A DNA stretch of 9,233 nucleotides, taken from the NCBI GenBank assembly GCA_964484285.1, contig CAZAEO010000083.1, forward strand, positions 1-9,233, written 5' to 3'. Made by a program: the position numbers and the translations under genes. Source of the stretch: CAZUQP01 sp964484285 (GTDB lineage Bacteria; Pseudomonadota; Gammaproteobacteria; DSM-16500). Positions 1-5,471 of the stretch are shown one piece after another (position 1 is the first letter of the stretch; the number at the start of each line of letters is the position of its first letter). The notes under the pieces were generated by a model. That model saw only the letters and a program-made list of their open reading frames with translations, made no database searches and was not told the origin of the DNA.

Positions 1-114
1 TCAATCGCAAAAGCTCGACATACAAGCAAGTACGCCTGCGCTTTTACTCAATCGAAACATTTCAATATCTCGCAATCTAAGCACTGTATCGGGAAAAACT
101 TATTTGACGGGGTA

Positions 115-381
115 CTAGTCTAGCATGCCATATTGTTTCAGTTTCTTACGCAGTGTCCCACGTGAGATGCCGAGTATGTGCGCCATCTTGACTTGATTAT
201 AGTGCGTGTAATTAATGAGAACTTCGAGTAGAGGACGTTCAATCTCTTCCAGTAATATAGAATAAAAATCTACAGGTTGTTCGCTACCAATGGTAGTAAA
301 ATAATTTTTTAAAGTATCTTTTACCGCTTGTCTTAAGGTAATACTATCTAAGCTTTCAGTTATAGCGATTGTTTCAGCCAT
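115..381 (-). CDS. fis: Fis-family nucleoid-associated DNA-binding protein
   Basis: This 88-residue protein matches Fis over its whole length; E. coli Fis has 98 residues. The C-terminal helix-turn-helix (about residues 62-84) carries the hallmark GISRGTLRKKLKQYGM, close to the E. coli GINRGTLRKKLKKYGM. The core helices (LRQAVKDTLKNYF, residues 16-28, and EEIERPLLEVLINYT, residues 45-59) correspond to the Fis dimerisation helices. Fis is a homodimer that bends DNA and acts as a global regulator of transcription and nucleoid shape. The start is well supported: AAGGAG (388-393) lies 6 nt upstream of the ATG. The gene is not preceded by dusB, its E. coli neighbour. It stands alone behind a 348-base gap, as expected for a Legionella-type solitary fis, and no purH start is seen downstream inside the window. 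The N-terminus is shorter than in E. coli, so the beta-hairpin arm region may differ. The family call is very secure. Confidence 0.95.
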   Translation of the reverse strand: MAETIAITESLDSITLRQAVKDTLKNYFTTIGSEQPVDFYSILLEEIERPLLEVLINYTHYNQVKMAHILGISRGTLRKKLKQYGMLD

Positions 382-729
382 AATAAACTCCTTTTTATTT
401 ACTTATCCATGGCCAGTTCTAGTCTTGCGATCCCACAAAAAACTTTTTCGAAATTTATGAGTACACAGTCTGTATTTTGACCTAAAATTTAAAAACCTTA
501 TATTTTGGGTGCTAACCTAGAGAGATTAAACAGGTCGCTACCCTAAAATCAATTGCTAAGGGTGATATTGTACTAGAGTTCGTTAGAACTTAAGTGTTGA
601 TAATATTTCTTCGTTGTAAAAATAGCAATAAAACGATGCAAATCTTTTTGTGGAGCCATGTTTTTAAAGGCACATCGTTTTATTTTTAACACTTCCTCTA
701 TGTATTTCAGTCTAAATAAGTCTTTTAGT
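382..729. other. Intergenic region upstream of fis, no gene seen
   Basis: This gap separates the coiled-coil gene from fis, and both are on the minus strand. It should hold the fis promoter, but no convincing -35/-10 pair is visible; the best -10-like match on the minus strand (CATAAA, around 450) has no good -35. It contains a long inverted repeat (627-684, listed separately), a small hairpin AGTTC-GTTA-GAACT at 577-590, and a weak stem ACCCT/AGGGT near 540-563. An ORF on the plus strand from 658 runs antisense into the coiled-coil gene. It is rich in Phe and Cys, as expected of an antisense shadow of a lysine-rich gene, so it is not called. Confidence 0.6.
627..684 (-). terminator. Inverted repeat, possible terminator of the lysine-rich coiled-coil gene
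   Basis: AATAAAACGATG (627-638) and CATCGTTTTATT (673-684) are perfect 12-base inverted arms around a 34-base loop. On the minus strand the loop has a second possible stem, TGTGCC against GGC-TCC-ACA, so the RNA could fold as a longer bulged hairpin. Read from the minus strand, the second arm is followed by GCTATTTTTAC, which is compatible with intrinsic termination 46 bases after the coiled-coil stop codon. On the plus strand the second arm runs into TTTTATTTTT, so it could also terminate a plus-strand transcript. The stem is AT-rich and the loop is long for a standard terminator, so a structured RNA or small repeat element is also possible. Confidence 0.4.
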
Positions 730-1275
730 TTATTCAACTGTTTCTATAGGAGAAGGTACAGAAACGAGTTCTGGTGTTACCTGGGTTATTTCAATTTGTT
801 TGGGCGATACGTTAGTTTTTTTCGTTACTTTTTTATGTGCTTTTGCAGGTTTATTTTTCTTGACAAGTTGTTTCTCAAGCAGGGGCAATTGCTTGCTAAG
901 CATACTATACTTTATGTGCTTAGCAAAAAGCAGAGTACTATTTTTATTAAGTTGATCTTGTTTCTTCGTGAGGTCTTTAATCATCTTGGTTGCGTTATCA
1001 TATGCTTTTTTAGCCATTATAAGTTGTTTTTTGCTGGCAGCAGTCTTGATTTTTGCTAAGATTAATTGCTTTTTTTGCGCTGTTTTCTGTGTTACCTGTG
1101 CTTTTTTAAGTTCTACTTTTAGCTTTGTAGCTTGTAACTTTAATGTCATCAATTCTTGACGATATAGTTGTGCGAGCTTTGCTGGCAACTTACGGAATTC
1201 TTGCTCTACTTTTTCTGCGAGGGTTAACACACTATTTTTTTTCATTATACCTTTAGCGGGTTTCTTTTGTGACAT
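730..1275 (-). CDS. Lysine-rich coiled-coil protein of unknown function
   Basis: I do not recognise this 181-residue protein. About 40 residues (22%) are lysine. Residues 17-115 lack proline apart from P31 and have regular hydrophobic spacing (for example LMTLKLQATKLKVELKKAQ), which suggests a long amphipathic helix or coiled coil. Two near-repeats, KKQLILAK and KKQLIMAK, occur about 20 residues apart. A basic segment (residues 138-156, KKNKPAKAHKKVTKK) resembles histone-H1-like tails. The last 24 residues contain almost no lysine and are proline- and glutamate-containing. No signal peptide or membrane segment is seen. The ATG is supported by AAAAAAGGA nine bases upstream. The gene diverges from the proQ-like gene across a 186-base gap and is followed by fis on the same strand. 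Binding to nucleic acid or polyanions is a guess from composition and neighbours; a phasin-like or other scaffold role is equally possible. Confidence 0.75.
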   Translation of the reverse strand: MSQKKPAKGIMKKNSVLTLAEKVEQEFRKLPAKLAQLYRQELMTLKLQATKLKVELKKAQVTQKTAQKKQLILAKIKTAASKKQLIMAKKAYDNATKMIKDLTKKQDQLNKNSTLLFAKHIKYSMLSKQLPLLEKQLVKKNKPAKAHKKVTKKTNVSPKQIEITQVTPELVSVPSPIETVE

Positions 1276-1456
1276 GAGAATTAATCCTTTTTTAAGAAAA
1301 TATTAAGATTGTAAAATTTAACATTCTTTACCTGAGGAAGTCTACTTTTTATGCGTTTTTGATTGATTTCGTTCTGAGAAATAATTAAAGTAACCTAAAT
1401 ATTGTGTAGGCATTAGCAATATTCATATTAATAGTAATGTGTAATCGGAGTACCAC

Positions 1457-1465
1457 ATGACATGA
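1457..1465 (+). promoter_or_regulatory. Three-codon upstream ORF overlapping the proQ-like start codon
   Basis: The bases ATGACATGA form ATG-ACA-TGA, and its stop codon shares two bases with the ATG of the proQ-like gene at 1462. The only good Shine-Dalgarno match, CGGAG at 1446-1450, is 6 bases from the uORF ATG but 11 bases from the gene's own ATG. A ribosome may therefore start on the uORF and restart on the gene. That this happens, or regulates anything, is inference from spacing alone. Confidence 0.3.
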
Positions 1466-1962
1466 GCAATTTAAGCTTAAAAGAACAATTAAAAGCTTTA
1501 TCGCTAACTAAAACACATGCTCTTGAAGAAACCAAAAAAGAGAAAAAAAAGATAAATCAGCTTGATCCAGCAAAGAAAAAAGCACCTCGACAAAAGCCTG
1601 CATGGTTAGAGCGCGCGCAGTATGGTGTTGAATTGCTAAAAGCACATTTTCCAAATTGTTTTAAAGAACATAAAAACATTCAGCCACTTAAAATAGGCAT
1701 CAAGCAAGACTTGGCGAAAAATTTAAGTGCTCGAGAAGATATTGTATTGAGTGATAAAGCCTGTATGGTCAGTAGTCTTGCTTATTATGTTAATTCAGTG
1801 GCCTACCATGGAAGTATGCTGGAAGGGGCGGCGCGCATCGATTTGGTGGGTAATCCGGCTGGTAGGGTGACTACGGAAGAATCTCAATATTCAGTAGAAT
1901 GCCGTAAAGCAAGACTACAAAAAAAACAAGGTACGGCTATTACGACAACCGAAGATTTTTAA
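1462..1962 (+). CDS. proQ: ProQ/FinO-domain RNA chaperone
   Basis: The protein has 166 residues. It has a lysine-rich N-terminal extension (1-47, probably disordered), then a FinO/ProQ domain (about 48-155). Family signatures are FPNCFKEHKNIQPLKIGIKQ (63-82; E. coli ProQ has FPHCFS...RPLKIGIFQ) and EGAARIDLVGNPAGRVTTEE (121-140; E. coli PGATRVDLDGNPCGELDEQ). ProQ/FinO proteins bind structured RNAs, typically terminator hairpins of sRNAs and mRNA 3' ends, and the Legionella member RocC represses competence this way. By alignment from memory, K77, K99, Y115 and R125 match E. coli K35, K54, Y70 and R80. Positions matching R58, R62 and R69 are V103, A107 and A114. It lacks the C-terminal linker and Tudor-like domain of E. 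coli ProQ. It is 43 bases upstream of the permease ATG on the same strand with no clear terminator between, so co-transcription is possible. Confidence 0.9.
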   Translation: MSNLSLKEQLKALSLTKTHALEETKKEKKKINQLDPAKKKAPRQKPAWLERAQYGVELLKAHFPNCFKEHKNIQPLKIGIKQDLAKNLSAREDIVLSDKACMVSSLAYYVNSVAYHGSMLEGAARIDLVGNPAGRVTTEESQYSVECRKARLQKKQGTAITTTEDF

Positions 1963-2005
1963 TTAACGTTAAATATCGCTTAGACTTCGCTAAAAAGTGG
2001 TTAAC

Positions 2006-3586
2006 ATGACAGAGCTCACCAGACGTTTTACTCCCATCAGTTTACTTACTTTGAGTATTAATGGCATGGTTGGCTCAGCATGGCTGTTTGCGCCTTTATA
2101 TGCGGCTAAAATTGCGGGTTCGTCGGCTATTGTTGCTTGGTTGATTGGAGGGATTGCCACCGCAATTATTGCGCTCACTTTTGCCGAGTTATCTGTACTC
2201 TTACCCGTAGCGGGAGGAACAGCGCAAATTCCGCAGTTGAGCCATGGTACATTGACTAGTTTTGTTCTTAGCTGGATTGCTTGGTTATCTGCGTTAACGA
2301 TGGCGCCCATTGAAGTACAAGCCGTTTTGCAATATGCATCAACTTATTTTATTTCGTTAACTCATTTAGTGAATGGTGTGCCTATCTTAACAAATGTAGG
2401 ATTGACGTGGGCTACTATGTTGATGTTAAGTTTCTGTATTATTAATGCAACGAGTTTTAAAGGACTCCTACGTTTTAATTCTGCGTTGTTTATCTTTAAA
2501 GTGGTTGTCATACTTCTTGCGATTGTGACTTTAATAAAAGTCAGTTTTCATGCGAGTAACTTTGCTGGTTTATTTGTAGGGGAAGAAACACGAAGTTGGC
2601 ATGCTATTTTAACTGCTGTAGCAACGGGTGGAGTGGCGTTTGCATTTGTTGGATTTAAGCATGGAGTTGAGTTGGCGGGTGAAGCAAAAAAACATGCTGT
2701 GGCTATTCCTTTAGCGATTGTAGGTTCTGTCATATGTTGCTTAATTTTATATCTTGGATTGCAGATTGCTTTTATTGGTGCTCTGCATCCTGCTATGTTG
2801 GTAAACGGTTGGCAACATTTAACATTTACTGGTGAGGCTGGGCCTTTTGCTGGGCTTGTAGCGGGGTTAGGTATTGCGTGGCTATTAAAGTTGCTTTATA
2901 TCGATGCTGCAGTGTCTCCTTCGGGTGCCGGGTTAATTTATGTTACTTCAACGGCGCGCATTCTCTATGCTATGAGTCAAATTGGTTATGTCCCTCGTTT
3001 TCTGTCTCGTTTGAATAAACAACATTTTCCAGTGATGGCAATTTTAGTGAATTTTATTATTGGCATGTTTTTGTTTTTACCCTTACCGGGATGGCAGGCA
3101 ATGGTTAGCTTTTTAGTATCAGGTATGGTGATTTCATATGCTATTGGACCGATAGCATTGCTTTGCTTACGTCTAGAATTACCTAAAGAAAAACGTTTAT
3201 TTCGCTTGCCAGCGGCGCATTTTTTATGTTTGATTGCTTTTTATTTTTGTAATTTAATTAGTTACTGGACGGGTTGGGATACAATTTATAAATTGGCCAT
3301 TGCAATCTTAATTGGGTTTGTTTTTTTTGGTATTGCTTGTATCAGAGGAAATATAAAACAAGAATCACTCGGCATTAAATCTGTTATTTGGGTCATACCT
3401 TATTTGTCTGGTTTAGTATTGATTTCATATTTAGGCGCATTTGGCGGTAAAAACATTATTCCGTTTGGTTGGGATTTTCTGATTGTTGCTCTATTTAGTG
3501 TGGTTATCTTATATCTTGCTGTTATTAGCCGTACAAAAAAAGCGTCTGACTATTTTGCAGATATGCAATTAGCTAAATTATCTTAG
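2006..3586 (+). CDS. APC-superfamily amino-acid permease, YveA (aspartate:proton symporter)-like
   Basis: This is an integral inner-membrane transporter of 526 residues with about 12-14 hydrophobic segments. Family landmarks are the broken TM1 (NGMVGSAWLFAP, 19-30), AELSVLLPVAGGTAQIPQLS (60-79), the TM6 region (FAFVGFKHGVELAGEAK, 214-229), the TM8 region (SPSGAGLIYVTSTARILYAM, 304-323), and a C-terminal SYWTGWDT...SYLGAFGG. As I recall it, Bacillus subtilis YveA has matching segments at each of these (GSGWLF, AELGAALPRTGG, GWLATLVILDAILSPGGNG, VYWSGWKT, FSYIGSFG) and a similar length of about 520. The likely function is proton-coupled uptake of an amino acid, possibly aspartate; substrate is inferred only. 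The frame is open from a GTG at 1997. I prefer the ATG at 2006 because AAGTGG (1995-2000) precedes it by 5 bases and the GTG has no Shine-Dalgarno sequence. It converges on the L,D-transpeptidase gene with 91 bases between stop codons. Confidence 0.88.
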   Translation: MTELTRRFTPISLLTLSINGMVGSAWLFAPLYAAKIAGSSAIVAWLIGGIATAIIALTFAELSVLLPVAGGTAQIPQLSHGTLTSFVLSWIAWLSALTMAPIEVQAVLQYASTYFISLTHLVNGVPILTNVGLTWATMLMLSFCIINATSFKGLLRFNSALFIFKVVVILLAIVTLIKVSFHASNFAGLFVGEETRSWHAILTAVATGGVAFAFVGFKHGVELAGEAKKHAVAIPLAIVGSVICCLILYLGLQIAFIGALHPAMLVNGWQHLTFTGEAGPFAGLVAGLGIAWLLKLLYIDAAVSPSGAGLIYVTSTARILYAMSQIGYVPRFLSRLNKQHFPVMAILVNFIIGMFLFLPLPGWQAMVSFLVSGMVISYAIGPIALLCLRLELPKEKRLFRLPAAHFLCLIAFYFCNLISYWTGWDTIYKLAIAILIGFVFFGIACIRGNIKQESLGIKSVIWVIPYLSGLVLISYLGAFGGKNIIPFGWDFLIVALFSVVILYLAVISRTKKASDYFADMQLAKLS

Positions 3587-3611
3587 ATTCAGTGCACAGG
3601 TTGCAACTGTC

Positions 3612-3685
3612 GAAGTTAGGATTATCATGATCTCTCGCAATTTTTAAATAATAATGACTTGCAAGAGATCATGGGCGCTAACTTC
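3612..3685. terminator. Two-tier palindrome between convergent genes, probable bidirectional terminator
   Basis: Inner arms CATGATCTCTCGCAA (3626-3640) and TTGCAAGAGATCATG (3659-3673) pair over 15 positions with one mismatch, which becomes a U-G wobble if read from the minus strand. Outer arms GAAGTTAG (3612-3619) and CTAACTTC (3678-3685) pair perfectly, separated from the inner stem by 6 and 4 bases. The right outer arm contains the stop codon of the L,D-transpeptidase gene. The position between two convergent stop codons fits a shared terminator. There is no U-run after either arm (the T-run lies in the loop), so intrinsic termination would be atypical, and protection of mRNA 3' ends or binding by a FinO/ProQ-type protein is possible. 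Confidence 0.5.
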
Positions 3686-4370
3686 TGCGCACAATTATAG
3701 TCACTCTACTACCTGTTGCAAATTCTTGATTGAGCCATCTTGCATCAGGTATGAAAAGTCTGACGCAGCCGTGGCTCGCATTATAGCCTGGCACTTCATA
3801 TGAACCGTGCAATGCAAAGCCGCCATAGAAAAACATGCAATATGGCATAGGCGCGCCACCGCGCGGGATAGGAAATTTGGATGATTTACATCCTGCTCCT
3901 CCTTTGTTGTAAATAGTAAATTTGCCTGATTTAGTGTTGCAACCGCGATTAACATCGGCACACCACCCTTTACCTCCTGATGCAGGTCCCCAGGCTTGCA
4001 ATACACCTTGAGAAGAATAGGCGCCCCACGCTAGAACGGCTGGACTGACGGAAACAATAATCATTTTTGTTCCGGGGGGATCAATTTGTCTGGGAAATGG
4101 TGCGTAATCCATCACATCCGCACTGCTTAGATTTCTAGGAATTGCGATTTTCATTCCAGGATGTAATCGTATATTCATACGATTCACGCGCATGACTAAA
4201 TCTTTTTGCTGTTCGTTAGGAAATAATTTGTTCCATGAATCGCCGCGTTGTACTTTATAGCAAGTATAACGTGATGAATCTTTGCAGAGTGAAGAACTAA
4301 TGGATGCAAAACTGACGCTACTGAAGAATAGTAAAATAACAGTGACTGTTACCGCGATGACAGCAATCAT
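3678..4370 (-). CDS. Exported L,D-transpeptidase (YkuD) with LysM-like domain, EnhA-like
   Basis: This 230-residue protein begins with a signal peptide (1-22, hydrophobic core AVTVTVILLFF, likely cleavage after VSFA). A LysM-like segment follows (about 37-78, YKVQRGDSWNKLFP...LHPGMKIAIP). The YkuD domain spans about 101-228, with the catalytic block HGS (188-190) and SHGCVRL (199-205), so Cys202 is the nucleophile and His188/His200 assist. Such enzymes form 3-3 peptidoglycan cross-links or attach proteins to peptidoglycan in the periplasm. The pattern GPASGGKGWCADVN...CNTKSGKF and PRGGAPMPYCMFFYGGFALHG resembles the Legionella enhanced-entry protein EnhA family, from memory. The domain has extra cysteines (137, 144, 161, 178) that might form disulfides. 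The start is unambiguous: GGAGGG lies 5 bases upstream and an in-frame TAG lies 12 bases upstream. It converges with the permease gene and diverges from the crotonase operon. Confidence 0.93.
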   Translation of the reverse strand: MIAVIAVTVTVILLFFSSVSFASISSSLCKDSSRYTCYKVQRGDSWNKLFPNEQQKDLVMRVNRMNIRLHPGMKIAIPRNLSSADVMDYAPFPRQIDPPGTKMIIVSVSPAVLAWGAYSSQGVLQAWGPASGGKGWCADVNRGCNTKSGKFTIYNKGGAGCKSSKFPIPRGGAPMPYCMFFYGGFALHGSYEVPGYNASHGCVRLFIPDARWLNQEFATGSRVTIIVRRS

Positions 4371-4680
4371 ATTGCCCTCCTATCAAACAGGTGTTGGAGT
4401 GCAATCCTTGCCGTTGCAAACAATCTCCTCTAACTTTAACAATAGTTATAATTTTTAAACAGCAACTCTTTTGTTTTAACTATTTACACTTGCTGTACTT
4501 TACAACTATTCTATGTACTACGATTTCAGTATAGACGGAAATGATACTACTTAGTGCAAATGCCGATTTTTTAAAAAATATAGTAGATTAATCATTTTTT
4601 TATAGGTAAAAAACAGGCAAAACCTTCATTATTATGTGTTTATAATTTAAACAACTTTCAATTAATTGGACTATTTTATT
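4371..4680. other. AT-rich divergent control region between L,D-transpeptidase and enoyl-CoA hydratase genes
   Basis: This 310-base gap has no supported gene. On the minus side it holds the strong Shine-Dalgarno sequence of the L,D-transpeptidase and a -10-like TATAAC (minus strand, around 4447-4452) without a good -35. On the plus side it contains a perfect TATAAT at 4641-4646 (listed separately). A short inverted repeat AGTAT/ATACT around an 11-base loop lies near 4530-4550 and is too short to interpret. The A/T runs around 4567-4605 could act as an UP-like or bent-DNA element, but that is speculative. Confidence 0.55.
4641..4646 (+). promoter_or_regulatory. Candidate -10 box for the crotonase operon
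   Basis: A perfect TATAAT lies 34 bases before the preferred ATG at 4681, giving a short leader of roughly 28 bases if transcription starts 7 bases downstream. No TTGACA-like -35 is seen at 16-18 bases spacing, so the call rests on the hexamer and its position alone in very AT-rich DNA. Confidence 0.3.
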
Positions 4681-5469
4681 ATGGATATAAAAAATACAAT
4701 TTTAAACATTTCGCATCTTGAATCAGGCATATTACAACTTACGTTGAATCGTCCTGATGCGCTCAATGCACTCAATGCAGAGTTGATGGAGCAGCTTTTT
4801 CAAGCATTTATTATGGCCAAAAAAGACACATCAGTAAAAGCATTGCTCATCGTAGGAGAAGGAAAAGCCTTTTGTGCTGGCGCAGATATTAAACAGCTTG
4901 CCACATTAAATGCACAACAAGGGGTAGCTTTTGCGCAACGCGGACAAAGAATTTTTCGTATGCTGGAGCAATTAGGCAAACCGTCTTTGGCCGCAATTAA
5001 TGGATTTGCATTGGGTGGCGGTTGCGAGCTTGCCATGGCTGCGACTCTACGTATCGCTGCAAATACCGCTCTATTTGGCCAGCCGGAGGTGAAGCTGGGT
5101 GTGATACCCGGTTTTGGGGGTACCCAACGTTTGGCCAGGCTCATAGGTAAAGGTCGAGCACTTGATTTATGTATGACGGGTCGTACTATTAAAGCGGAGG
5201 AAGCTTATCATTGGGGGTTAGTGAATGAAGTCGTTCAGTCTGAAGACTTACTGAATCGTGCTAAGGCAATTTTATTAGGACTCACAAAACTGGCTCCTGT
5301 GGCTTTGCGTAGCATGATGGCAGTTATTGATCGTGGTTATGATTTATCGTTAGAGGATGCATTTGAATTGGAAGCTATGCATTTTGGCTTATGTTGTGCT
5401 ACACGAGATAAACAAGAAGGAGTGAATGCTTTTCTTGAAAAACGTGCAGCAGCATTTTCTGGAGAATAA
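4681..5469 (+). CDS. Enoyl-CoA hydratase (crotonase family)
   Basis: With the ATG at 4681 this is a 262-residue crotonase, the normal length for a monofunctional enoyl-CoA hydratase. Motifs are LNRPDALNALN (22-32), oxyanion-hole AFCAGADIKQL (63-73), ALGGGCELAMA (110-120) with catalytic Glu116, and GQPEVKLGVIPGFGGTQRLA (133-152) with catalytic Glu136. Both glutamates of true hydratases are present, so it should add water to 2-enoyl-CoA substrates. Its partner, two bases downstream, is a 3-hydroxyisobutyryl-CoA hydrolase, so methacrylyl-CoA of valine degradation is a plausible substrate; short-chain fatty-acid beta-oxidation is the alternative. The frame also has a TTG at 4666, but neither start has a strong Shine-Dalgarno sequence (only TTGGA ten bases before the ATG). 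I chose ATG because the protein then begins like its relatives. Confidence 0.92.
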   Translation: MDIKNTILNISHLESGILQLTLNRPDALNALNAELMEQLFQAFIMAKKDTSVKALLIVGEGKAFCAGADIKQLATLNAQQGVAFAQRGQRIFRMLEQLGKPSLAAINGFALGGGCELAMAATLRIAANTALFGQPEVKLGVIPGFGGTQRLARLIGKGRALDLCMTGRTIKAEEAYHWGLVNEVVQSEDLLNRAKAILLGLTKLAPVALRSMMAVIDRGYDLSLEDAFELEAMHFGLCCATRDKQEGVNAFLEKRAAAFSGE

Positions 5470-5471
5470 AA

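Noticed and set aside
1..123. Plus-strand frame open from position 1 to a TAG at 121-123, and a 19-codon minus-strand ORF (60 down to 1)
   Set aside because: Both are short. The plus frame has no recognisable sequence and overlaps the end of fis; the minus ORF has no Shine-Dalgarno sequence. Neither can be told from chance without the sequence to the left.
658..1159. Plus-strand ORFs opposite the lysine-rich coiled-coil gene (658-1059 and 968-1159)
   Set aside because: Their Phe/Cys/Leu-rich translations are the expected antisense of AAA/AAG-rich codons, and they have no Shine-Dalgarno or protein-family signal. The minus-strand gene has a good start and coherent protein character.
1963..1972. 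Perfect palindrome TTAACGTTAA just after the proQ-like stop codon
   Set aside because: Ten AT-rich bases of palindrome are common by chance, the loop would be nil, and no U-run follows, so it is not a terminator.
1990..2310. Minus-strand ORF opposite the permease start
   Set aside because: Antisense shadow: the permease reading is clearly homologous to a known family across this stretch.
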